A program made the translations under genes and the position numbers. 64,000 nucleotides of DNA from Asterias rubens (lineage: Eukaryota > Echinodermata > Asteroidea > Forcipulatida > Asteriidae): assembly GCF_902459465.1 (NCBI RefSeq), contig NC_047065.1, positions 4,274,309 to 4,338,308 of the forward strand, in the 5' to 3' direction. Below the pieces are notes generated by a model that had not been told where the DNA came from, did no database searches, and was given only the letters and a program-made list of their open reading frames with translations. Of this stretch, positions 33,582 to 46,800 are shown piece by piece (position 1 is the stretch's first letter; every line of letters starts with the position of its first letter).

Positions 33582-36500
33582 CTACTGGCTGTCCTTGTAC
33601 TTGATGAAACGCATGAGGTTGTGACGAGCATTAATCACAACAGGCAGGTGCTCCCCAAGTGTATTCTTCCCCTGACGTAGCTGCAAAGATCAATTCCAAA
33701 GAATTAATTTTCAGTCGCACAACATCTGTAAACAGTATTGTCCAAAGGCCCACACTTCGTGTATCACAACTTATATACAAAATAACAAACCCGAGAAAAT
33801 TTAGGCTCAATCGGTCATCGGAGTCGGGAGAAAATAACGGGAAAACCCACCCTCGTTTCCGCACGTTTCGCCATGTCATGACATGTGTTTAAATCAAATC
33901 CGTAAATCTCGATATCGAGAATTTACAATTGTTTTAATGTTTTCTCGAAAAGTAAAGCATTTCATGAAATAATATTTCAAGGGAAGTCTTTCACCATTAC
34001 CTTCTGTAAACCCTGCAAGTTATTTGTAAATCTGTGAAATTTAAATTTTTGTTCTGTTCAGAACGTGTGGCTTTAGAGGAAAACTAACACCTTTATTGTA
34101 CAAAGTACCCCCGTTCCATCCCAATCAATTTTCATCATTGTCTTAGTGCGTGCCGTGGCCGAGTGCATCAGACTCAAGGTCTGCCGCCGATTGCACGAAA
34201 CTATACGCAACTGCGTAAGTCCATTTGCGCAACGTTTATGGCGTAGGTTGCCCATAAACTATGCGCAAGTGGACTTACGCAGTTGCGTAAAGTTTCATGA
34301 AAATCGGGGGCTGGTGGTTTAAGTAATATAATTTAATAATAATAATAACAAGTTCTTATATAGCGCATTTCACAATAAACCGTATCAATGCGCTTTACAT
34401 TAGTCCCCTGGTCATTGGGCCAACAAACATCCCTTTAATCTTTCTCAGCTCCCATTAGGGAGTATACAGCCCCAAGCTACCGTGGCGCTCCGAAAGCTTT
34501 TCATTCACAATATCAACCTCTACCCTCGCAGGTACCCATTTATACCCCTGGGTGAAGAGAAGCAATTATAGTAAAGTATCTTGCTCAAGGACACAAGCGG
34601 GATTCGAACCCACACTCCGGTGAATAAGCACCAGAACTTGAATTCGATGCTCTTAACCACTCGGCCGTGACACTCTCACGGGGTATGGGTTCCAATCCTG
34701 GTCGTGAGACTTGTGTCCTCGAGCAAGACACTTGACTATAATTGCTTTTATATAACTGACATACAGATCCTTGTCATTAAATTGGTGGACCTTACTTCAC
34801 ATGACATTCACTATTACTTCCATCCGCTCCGGTGATCAAAAAGACCTATTCGCCCATGGGGAATAGCATTTCCCATTCAACAGTTAGGATCATCCTTGTT
34901 CCCAATGTTTTTGAGCAGTACAGCGCCGCGTCGCTGCTAAAACAAAGGAGCACCTGTGTAAAAGGTTGTGATCCGATTGCTATTAAATTTGTGCATTTGT
35001 GCACTATATGTCAGTTATATAAAACAAATATTGAGTGGCTTTAATCAGGCATGCAACTGCCCGATGAAAAAAAAAGAGGAAACTTTTCGAGACCCACAAT
35101 GGTACCCTAAAAAGTGTACTCTTAGGATCAATCTTAGCATGTATGGCAAAGACAAAGTGAAGTGTTTTATACAACTAAAATAACATGGAAAAACACCTTG
35201 CCTATGTATCATGTATGCACCGTAATTCTAAGGTGGCAAAGCATTGGGAGTTGATTAAGTTGAGGAAAACTAACTACTGTTTCCCAGGTAATTATGAAAT
35301 TTTAATAAAATTATTATTCCCCCCCCCCCAAAAAAAAAAAAAAAAATCTGATTTTTTTTTTAAATTTTTTTTTGGGGGTGGAATAATAATTTTATGCAAA
35401 TTTCATAACTACCTGGGAAACAATAGTTAGTTTTCCTCAACTTAATCAACTCCTGATGCTTTGCCGCCTTACAATGGTCGGTGAGAGCCACTTGTCCCCG
35501 CTTGCCGTCTTGCACATCACAATTATGCCATTCCTGGCTTGTCCACTTTCCGGACGGTTTCGGAGAGCAGTTTACCGTCTACGTCTTATTTTTCCAACCA
35601 GAACCACTTCCAGGTATTTTTTACTCCTTTATCTATGGCTTTAATTTGGCCAGGTACCACTCGGCCCCGCTCTAAAATATCCTTTCTTTTGGATGTCATT
35701 TTGACGGACGTTTGAAGATGCGACTGTTTCGTAGCGCAATGTGAGACTTGCACACAGCAGCAGTATACATGTACGTTTGGTAACTAACTCACACACACAC
35801 AGTACATGTACACAACGTGTATACTATTGCAAAATAGCGGGACCAGACGAAGACATGACCTTAGACTCATTTCAAGGCTGTATAATAACTTGGTTTAGCA
35901 CACAACTCGCCTGCGCCACGGGGTGCGTTCCACTGTTTGAGATTCTTTGACCGTACACACGGCTATTAATGACCGCACGCAGTGTGTAAACGTATGCATT
36001 GCTTGCTGTGGGCTTTAGATTGACCATGCAGTAGAATGGATTGCGTGCCGCGGCAGAGGCCAGACCATGCGTTACGATGCATTGTTGTAAATTGTCTTAA
36101 GATCACGCTAACCGCGGAATGTTTTTCTTAGCGCTAATCAGTTTTTTAAAAACGCGGAATTCCGCGGAAACGCGGAAGAGTTGCATGCCTGTTTAATTCG
36201 TGGAGTGGAAGGAATATTATCGCTCGGTAAAATTTGGACTGTTCCAATTCCAGAACAGTCCAATTTTACCTTGCGATAATATTCCTCCCATTCCACTCTG
36301 AGCCACTCAGTATTTGTATGCTATTCACCAGTGGGTAAATGGGTACCTGTGAGGGCAGAGATGGCTCTTATGATTGATTTACATGTAGCTTAGTGCGCTT
36401 CACAATTGGAAGCACAGGCTGTTTACACACTAGGGAGCTGAGATGGGTGCAGGAATTAAATGAATGGGAATTTTGTCAATATCTTTGTCAGGGGTGTCTG

Positions 36501-39500
36501 TCAAAACTGCCATACAACAGGGGATCACCAGACCTTGTGTTGCGTGTTAATGCCTAGCAGTTAAGAGCAGCCGATTCAAGCTCTGGTGTTAGGTCAGCAG
36601 AGTGTGGGCTCGAGTCCCGGTCGCGACACTGGTGTCCTTAAGCAAGACACTTAACCATGGTTGCTTCGTAGAGTTGGGGAGGTAGAGCTTTCTGCTTTAC
36701 CAGCCAGGCTTCTGATGGATGATACTCAAGCCTACGTCCGTATGGACTGTAAAGGGGTAACCCTGTTTTAGTCCCAGGAGTAGGTGGCAAAGACCCCAGG
36801 AAAAATGGTTGATTGAAGCCCACACCTTGAAGTGGCCTCCAGGCCTCATGAGTTTAGTGACTTAAACAAATATCAAGTAATAAAACTACAAGGGAAACTG
36901 ACTGGGTAAATTCAACTCAGTATTTGGAAAAATCGTTACGATTTGGTATCAGACACTTACCCTAGATTTCAGCTGTGGAACAATCTGCTTCAGTTTGGAC
37001 ACCAGTCCAATTTTCACGGCGACGGCATCAGCTACTTCACCGTCACCAAACGAGTCAAAGATGGCGTCCAGAGCCTCCGCTGTCACCCACAGGGAATTAT
37101 CTTTCATTGCAACTGTAGAGAGCTGGGTACCAACCGCCTGTAAGAGTTCACAATTATAAAGTCCATCAGCATACAAAATAATTGTGGCATGTCGTGGTCG
37201 AGCGGTCTAGTTCACCGGACCCAAGCTCTGGTGTTGTCAGCAATATAGTGTGGCAGGCCTTTATGATGTGTTTTTAAAGCTCTAAACTTGAGGTCTTGAA
37301 ATCAAATTGGTGGAAAATTACTTCTTTCGCGAAAACTACATTACTTTAGAGGGAGACGCTTCTCACAATGTTCTATACCATCAACCTCTCCCCATTACTC
37401 GTAATCAAGTAAGGTTTTATGATAATAATTATTTTGAGTAATTACCAATATTGTCCACTGCCTTTAATAACAATATTAATAATAGTGGCTTCTTATATAG
37501 CGTGCATAACCGTCACTTGCTCAAGGTGCAAGGTTTGAAGGTGCAAGGTTTGAAGGACTACGTTTGAATTATGAGATCTACTCCTTTTAATTGTACATAG
37601 CATCGGTAATGGTTTACAAGGTGCCCCTTCTCTTATCAATAAGTGCACTGGTTTTGCTTATTTGTGTTACACAACACACGGGACCAACGGCTTAACATCC
37701 CTTTAAAAGTATGAAGCAATGGTAAAGTGACTTGCTTAAGGACACAAGTGTCACAACTCTTAAAACCCACATTCTGCTGACCGGAAACATCAGAGTTTTA
37801 ATTCTGTGCACCATTGCTCGGCCACGACACTTCCACTTGTGTGCAGTTGTGTCACCATACACAACCCATGCAGTTGAATAGTTTGAAATGGTTTGTCAAC
37901 TAAAGCCCGGCTCATACCTCCTGCGAATGCGATACGAATGTTGACGTCACAAATTTGCAACGAATAATTTGCAGCAGTTCAAGTCAGCTCGAATCACTTG
38001 CGAATATCGCTGCAAAAGTAGGGTTGTGACGTCAAATTCTCGTCAAACTCGCTTCGCGTCCGCATTCGCATTAAGTATGAACCGGGCTTAACTGGAAAAT
38101 ATGACCAAGAGTAGGAAGCTTTCACTCACCGTCAACAGTTGTTCAGACTCTGACTTGGTCGCCAGCATGCTTCCTATACTACCCAGCATACCTACAACAT
38201 TGACTCTTATTTGTTCCGATGGGGAGCCCTGCCCCAAAGCACACAGTTTTGTCAAATGCTGCTCACTCATCGCCTGCAAAATACAAAAATTACATTTTTT
38301 TTTTCTCAGAACAACCACAACTCATAGAGATAGATTTTCTATGTACATAATGTCATTGCATACCTACATGTACCTATTGAGTTTCTCCACAACTATGCTT
38401 GGAAACAGGTTAAAAGTACAAAACTAAAAAAAGCAACGTATACAAAGAAGGAAAACAAAAAAAAATATCTTTTAAAAAGTTCCTTATTTCTCAGTCTAAA
38501 CATAGTTTTTATACCATTCTTCTCCTTTAAGTTTTGGTGCACTTCATCATTGTCATTTCGTTCAGTAGTTTGTTCGCCTGTCTGTCTGTCAGTTTGTTTG
38601 TTTCCTTCTTCCTTCTCCCGCTAGTTTATTCTTATTCTTATATATGCATTACAATGCAGCTCTGTAATTTGTGGAAATGTGTTGGAGAAACTAATGTGAA
38701 TTGAATTGAAAACTAAAAGTGACGAGACCAGAGACGACAATTGATGACCAAACTTACATGAGGTGCGTGTTTGCAAGCAGCCATTTTCTGCAACACAGAG
38801 CGAAGGGCACTTGTCAACGACTCCACTAATTCAGCACCAGCAGGTGCTAAAGCAAAAAACATTATACAAAATGGTTGATGAAGTTTGAAACAACAAATAA
38901 AAAATGGGTAAAATTCTGCTGCAAAACTCGAGAAAATTAATGAAAATGAGGTGAGAAACATTGTCTACCAAAACCAGCACCTGCTTATTATACACTGGAC
39001 ACTATTGGTAATTGTCTGAGACCAGTCTTCTCACTTTGTGTATCTCAACATGCGCACAAAATAACAAACCTGTGAGAATTTGAACTCAATTGGTGGTCAA
39101 GTTGTGTGCTTTCAGATGCTTGATTATAAGTCCTCATGCGTGAGGTCTTTAAATCAATTCCAATATTTTACTGAGGATTACTTCTTTCTCAAAATCTACG
39201 ATACTTCAGAGGTAGCCGTTTCTCACAATGTTTTATACTATCAACAGCTCCACATTGCTTGTTACCAAGTAAGTTTTTATGCTAATAATTTTTTTGAGTA
39301 ATTACCAATAGTGTCCACTGCCTTTAACCAGTGGAAGGCTGCAGACAATCATATTTGCAAAACTTTATAACCCCCATTTTACAATTGGAATGCCGTCAGC
39401 AGATGTTTTTTTCCCTGTGAAACTTTATTTTTGCTTTGTTAACACACCAAAATAAACTATTGCGTAGTATGCACCATACACGCACTAGCGGAGATGCTTC

Positions 39501-42500
39501 ATTTGCCATGTACAAAGTGGAACAAAGGGTACTGGAATTCATGTTCAAAATGTCCCTTTTTCCCCGGGAATTTTTGATTAAGGACAGTAGAGTCTATCAC
39601 AGCTATGTTCTTCAGTAATTCTTCAGTAACAATTATTTAAATGCTGTTACTCATTACAAAAAAGCACATAATATGTTGAAACTACCCAAGTAATACCGTA
39701 GTATACAAATATTGACTGGCAACGAGGCAACTTGTATACGTCTGTTCCCAAGAGGGACTTTGAGTGACCAGAAGAGTGACCTATTTAGGCCCTCTTCTGG
39801 TCACTCACAGGCCCGAGGGGGAATAGACGTACACTAATTACCGAATCATGCTAGTCAATATGTGTTTTTTAACACAGCTCGGTCTAAAATGTCAAATAAT
39901 AACAGAAAAAGGAGTTTTGAAATGGTTGTTCACCGTTCAAGTCAAGAGAGGGCGCTGTTACCGCAGGCACTATATTCAAAGACTATTGCCCGCTCTGGTC
40001 TATTCCTGCAAAACATGCGCCCGCGATCACTAGCCTGTATTAGTTCATCCCACGTGACCGTGTTTCAGCCAACCAAAATACAGAAAAAGCAAGAGGTGTG
40101 TTATAACATGAGATAATTAATATATATGCACAATGATTTTGATAGTAAGCGGCAGATAAATGACAACATTTAGGTGGGAAGGTGAAGCAGAACGCTTTTG
40201 TACCATAACCTTTGTTAACTTTACCTGGGTCCATCAGAGCAAGGAGTTTATCCAGAACTAGCGTCAGTGCCTCAGGTCCTCCGAGAGACTTAAGGTCCAT
40301 GACTGCAATCATGTTCTGGAGACAAAGAAGGGCACGGCTCTGAACACGAAGCAACCTGATGAAGATACACAGAGACGGAGTGAGGGGGGATGAGGTTTGG
40401 ACAGAAAAGAAGTAAAGGTTAGAATAATTTTCCCACAAACAAAGATAGTTGACAATGTAACAACTGGTTCCATTTCCTATACGTTTGATTTCGTTTGGGA
40501 AAATTGCTGATTTCGAGAGCCATGTTCCGAGGTGTGTACAATAAGGGTCAGGCCATTTTTTTTATTTATGCTGAGAAAAGAATGTGTTTGGCTGGAATGA
40601 TGCTTCTAGGGGAAGCAGGCAGAAATACTCCAGACGCCTGGATCTGTACGCAGCTACGTCGGCATGCCAATATAATTTGTAAGCACTGTGTTTTCCACTC
40701 GTTCGTGTAATACATTTGTGGGGCGACAACCAACTTTAGAGAGGTTTCGCAGGGTCGCGGATACGAATACGCATACAGATATCGGACCGTACGCGTTCGC
40801 AAATATCTAACGAATACCCTCAACTTGAGGCTCAAGAGGGCGCTATTAACCAAATGGCTGCACCCATGGACAATCGCCATTTTTCTTTTTCTGAAGCATG
40901 CCATGGTGGTTAAAAAACTACATCCATGTATGATACCTCTAATAGACATAGAGAAAACCTGGTACATTAAAAAATAACAAATTCGCTACAAAAACATGAA
41001 CAAAATATACTCGTTGTTTACTTACGTGTATGGCGACAGATTCCCGTTTTGAGCGACTATTTTAACTTGTTTACAACGGTTATACGTCACATGGACCTCA
41101 AAAAGTGATGACGTATTATGACGTATCCGTTCACGTAAGAGTATCGGTGACTCTGCAAAACCTCTCTATCAGGGCTAGATAGCTCACTTGGTACAGCGCC
41201 TGCATATTTATCCCGAAGTTACAGGTTCAAGTCCTGCTGTAGTCGACGTCTTCTTTTTTCAACTCAAAATTATTAGGAAACTGCGGTCTGAAAATTTTAG
41301 GCCAGCGGCTAGTGTTGAAGGTTTCCACTGCGATCTCGGTTTAATTGTCGATTACGAGTCTTGGCGAGTTTGGGTCCATTTTGAGATTACCAGCCAAATT
41401 GCAATGTATTGGGTATCCCTTGTAACTTGCTCTCCACTTATTGTTGTCAACAACGCAGCGTTTGAGTGACTTACCCTTTGAATAAAGATTTCCCTCTGTC
41501 ATTAGAAACAAGGGCCTGCAGCATAGTCCTATCTGGGAAGGCACACTTAGCTAACACCTGAAGAATGTGAAGGGGGAAAAAAGGGGAGATTTCATACGAG
41601 AACTCGGCAGTACCGGATACTACTGGTTACACTTATCGCTAAGAGAAGAAGGTTTGCCTCAGTGTATCTGGCAATGGCGACCAAGTATGCTGCATCACCT
41701 CGTAAACCTTTATCAATAGACCGATCCAGTAGGCTCCGCCCACGACGCACGTGTGAGCAAGAACACGTGGGGTTCTCCAATGCCTTTGTGCACAACTCTG
41801 CTGCGCACACCAAGCATACACGCACGCATGTCGGACCTTATGTCGGACCTTCGTTGCGCTGTGGTTGGTCAATACGCAATGGGGCGGAACTTAATGGATC
41901 AGTCTATTGCATAAATCAAAAGCTATAAAAAAATGTTTCTCTTTATTCCAGCACTTTGAGTACCTTACAAACACTATATAAGACTCAGGTAGTATTATTT
42001 GCAATAATGAAGGATTACAGATAGGTTCGGATTTCACAGAATTTTCTGCTTTGCAATAGGAAAAACGGCATATCTGGTGCTGCCGAGTTCCCTTTTCCCT
42101 TTTCATTCACTACTGTATGAAGTAAAAATTTGATGATGTACCTTGTCTGGTAGATTGTGGCTGACCAATGCTCCATGTATTTCATCGGATAGGCAGAGAG
42201 GAGACTGTGGAATCAAATCAAGAAGTAAAAGGGGTAAAATGGTCCTTTGTGGCAGTCGAATACTGAATAAGGCTTTCACGCAAAACAAAAACCCAATATA
42301 TATCGCACAGGAATGAATAAATGTTATGTCGGAACATACTGGAGTCAGAACATAATTAGATAGAAGTATGATAGAGGTGTCGGAGCAAAGGTGTGTCAAA
42401 ATAAAGGGACATTGGAATGAAGGTTTTTTTTTTTCTTTCCTTTTTACTGTGCAAGTCGCCAGATACACAAGGCCTGAAGGCCACTTGAAGGTTTGGGCTA

Positions 42501-43111
42501 CAATTATTTTATTTTTTTCCAGAGAGGCCGTTGCCCCCTACTCCTGGGGCTGAAACAGGGTTACCCTTTTTACAGTAGTTGTCTGAACATACATGTAGGG
42601 GTGCGTGGCAACATAGGGATGGTGGCACATAGGGTGTCTGAGGTCTGCCAAAACATAGGAGTGACAGAACGTAGCGCTGTTGAAACATAGGGGTGTCTGA
42701 ACATTGGGGTGTTGGCTCATATGGATGTCTGAACATAGGGCTGTCAGAATATAATGGGTGTCAAAATATAGAAGTGTCGGAACAAAGGGCTGTCACAACA
42801 TAGGGCTGGTCGAACATAGGGGTGTCGGCACATAGGGGTGTCAGAACATAGGGGTGTCGGCACATACATGTACATGTAGGGTGTCAGAACATAGGGGTGT
42901 GACCAGTGTTGTAGGCAATATGGGCGGTACTGGGCGAGCCTGCCCAGCACTCTGAGCAAAACACACTGTGCCCCCTAGCACAGACTTTCCCTGGTACCAA
43001 AATATTGTACACCATTTACTGGTCTGAGACACTACATGATAACGAGTATCAAATGTCAACTAGAAAGAACACAACCAAATGGCCAATCCATATTAGTTAT
43101 TGCATGGCCCT

Positions 43112-43144
<33 letters not shown>

Positions 43145-43790
43145 GAAACTTGTATAGCACCTCTGTCCGCCGCGAGTGGCGCTCATGGCGCTGCTCTTCA
43201 AAAAACAACCATTAACATGAACAGTTTGGAAATCTGGCATCATGCCTGAAATTTGCATTCCAACAATGATGTCCCCATAATTGAACATGAATAATTTTGT
43301 TGATTCACTTGCCCTTCGTGGACTTTTTTCACAAAATTTGATAAATTGCCATTCGCTAAAATTGGTCTACATTGTAGCTACAACCCTGGGTGTGACCAAA
43401 CACATCTTCATGCCTGATAAAATTAACACCCTTGTTTTTATTTGACGTACCAGGAATGGGACTTCCTCCATATCGGTAGAGTCATCCTGAAGATCATCAC
43501 TGCTGCTACTACTGGATGCCATATCCTCCCAATCATCATCTTCATCTACACAAGTACAAGAAAGCAGAGCACAAGATTCATTATGAAATATAAGTCAAAA
43601 CGATCATGAAGTAATAAAGAGAAACTAATCCAAGGATAGTATTGTGTTAAACCCCTTAGCCATAAGCATAGTCAAAACGATCAGGACGTAAGTGACAGAC
43701 ACTAACACAAGGATAGTATTGTGTTAAACCACTTAGCCATAAGCATGTTCACCCCATTCAGCGGATATCCTCGTATTGGCCCTTCATTAC

Positions 43791-43828
<38 letters not shown>

Positions 43829-46800
43829 GGTATTTAGAAACGCTCCCCATAAAAAACTATATCACAGCGTTTACAAAAACTGAAAATGCACAATAAAACA
43901 ACAAAAACTTATCGAAAAATCTACATACACAATGTTGGAAAAGCATGAGAAAAGAGAAAAGCTTAAACAGGGAAGAGATGTGTTTTCAGAAGTTGTTTGA
44001 ATTGGTCAGTGGATTTACTGACAAAAGAGATACATTACATATGTATAAGGCACTTTATCTAAACTTTTCCAGGAAGATGATTTGTTATCCCTCAACAAAA
44101 TATTGTGCATTCTGTGTAAACTCCTGGAAAAAATTTCAGGAAAGTTTTTGTGGCCATTTGTTTAATAAGGGAATAAAATGGTAACGACAAGTTCTTTAGC
44201 GGCCGTTTCAAACCGGCAGGGTCATTGCCGTGTGAGCCTTTATCGCACGGCAACGACCCTGCAAGTTTTTAACCGGCCGTTTAAGAACGAGTCACTACTC
44301 TTTTAATTCCCATTCATAAATGCCTTTTTGGTTAAAAGGCGTGATAAAGTAAGAAACTGTGTAAAACTTATCCGTTTCCAACGTGCTTGAGCTCTGTGCG
44401 TCCGTGCGCTGCACTGTTATGACTGAGACGCCTATTTCCGACATTTTCCGGATTCATTGGTGCGCGCATAGGCTTGGTGCAAGATATTCTCAGTGCGGAA
44501 AACTCAGCGACAGCGGCCACATCGCATGAACTAGAAACGTCTTGCACTAAGACTACCCGGTTATAAACAGAGTCCAGCTGGTCATTATCAACCGTTTAAA
44601 CACCCCCACGTGACGCGCTCTCCACCAAAAGGAATAGCGAAACTGTCTGAGGTACTTATGAATGTTGGTTAAACCGCACACACTTAGATTGCTATCTACT
44701 GGGAGTCAGCAGTTGTTTTCCACAAGTTATCTGGAATAAGTTTTGATGAGGCGCCTAACATGGAGGGTTTTAATGCGAGATATACCACTTTTGCGAAATC
44801 AACATTTAGAACATCGTTAAATCAGCAGCACAATTGTTTTTCTCTGCTGTGTTTACGGAATAAGATTTTTTTGTAATTTCAAATTTTATGAAAGCCAAGT
44901 CAGTGCCGATTTGCAAGTGTAATTTTTCTAGTCAATCACTTTCAGGAAAAATGGCCCCCTACCGGGTTTAAATTCAAGGGTGCACTGTAATCCCCCTATT
45001 GGTTTGAGTGTATGACAATTACCCCTTAATAGACTCACCCTCTGTGCAGCACATATTAGAAGCAACTTCTAGTGCCACCTGTTGAGCAGTTAATGCTGCC
45101 TCTACCTCAGCTAAGTTATCAGACAAGGTTTTAGGAAGCTACAAAAAACAAAAACAAAAAAAATGCTCAAAATAATTGTTAGCATAAAAACGTACTTGTT
45201 AACGATCAATGAAGAGATGTTGATATTATTATAAAACATTGTGAGAAATGGCTCCCTCTGAAGTAAGTTTTTTTTCGAGAAAGTTATTTTTCAGGATTTG
45301 AATTTGATTTTGAGACCTCTGCATTTGATTTTGAGGTCTCGCAATCAAGCATCTGAAAGCACACAACTCCTGTGTGACAAGGGGGTCATTTCTTCTTTAT
45401 CTCGCAATTTTGATGACCAATTGAGCTAAAATGTTCACAGGTTTGTTATTTTATGCAAATGTTGAGATCCACCAAGTGAGAAGACTGGTCTTTGACAATT
45501 ACCAAAAGTGTCCAGTGCCTTTAAGTTAAAAGAGTTCCTTTAAATTAAGTTGGTTTCAAATCAATATTTAAACATTACCTCAACATCTGGCAGTTCATGT
45601 TCTGTAGCTGCTCCTAATCCATTGGTTACCTGAACAACACAAGTCACAAGAGAACAAATTAATGCAGATGTAGCTAGTGGCCTGACATTTCCACCCTACC
45701 AGAGTCTTTCTCAAGGGCTAAATGACAACACAGCACACAATAGACCAGTCCATTAAGCCCCGTCCCATTACGTCTTGACCAATCACAACCCATTGACATT
45801 TCCACCCTACCAGAGTCTTTCTCAAGGGCTTAAATGACAACACAGCACACAATAGACCGGTCCATTAAGCCCCGTCCCATTACGTATTGACCAATCACAA
45901 CCCATTGCGCAACCAAAAGTACGACAAATTAAGGTCTGTAATACGTGCCCGTATGCTTGGCACGCAGAATGGCATTGGAGAGGTTCATGTGTTCTTGCTT
46001 ACACGTGCGCCGTGGGCGTAGCCTAATGGATCGGTCTATTGTCTTCGCGCCTCCAGAAAGACTCTGCTGGGTCAAAACATCTGGCCACTATTTTTGGCAG
46101 TTTGCATCAGCTACTCCTCTATTTTCTCAAGAAATCACTAAATCACTGACCTGCTGTCCAAATTTTACAACCACTTGGGAGTCTAGAATCACACAACTGA
46201 GCATAAATTGATCTCTGATTGTTGCCATATTTTACACCGAATAGGTTGTGTACAGTAAAGATTTTAGGCAATATTCTGAGACCAAAAGCCCAAAAGATAG
46301 GGCAAGGCTCCAGTCATAGGTGTGTTCCTCCACGCAACATACTTGGCAGCACATGCTGTATTGACCCAATTCACCTGACGTCATCGACTATATCTTGGAT
46401 GCGCCATATTGGTGGGCAATGTCACTGTTCGTTATTCAGTGAAGTGCGCATTTTAGGCGACGCAGCATATACACGTAAACCTAACTGCCAACCAAAATGG
46501 TGAGCGTGGCACAGTCGCAGTGTGTGACGTGCGTGCAAGGGGTAAATACTTCCAAGGAAGCTGAGATGGTCGAAGGAAAGGAATTAATTGCCCAGTGAAA
46601 CACCCCAGTCTTTTAGAATTCACTTATATGGAGACCCTTTGTGTTTCGTTTCTGTTTGGTTCAGGGCATCCATAAGGAAGTGAATATAAAATCACAAAAC
46701 CCTGTCTACACAGATGCATGTTAAACACAAGTCTAGTTACTGTAATCCTCATTCAGACAGTAATTCACACATTGAAGCGGAAAACCGTTACCTGACCATT

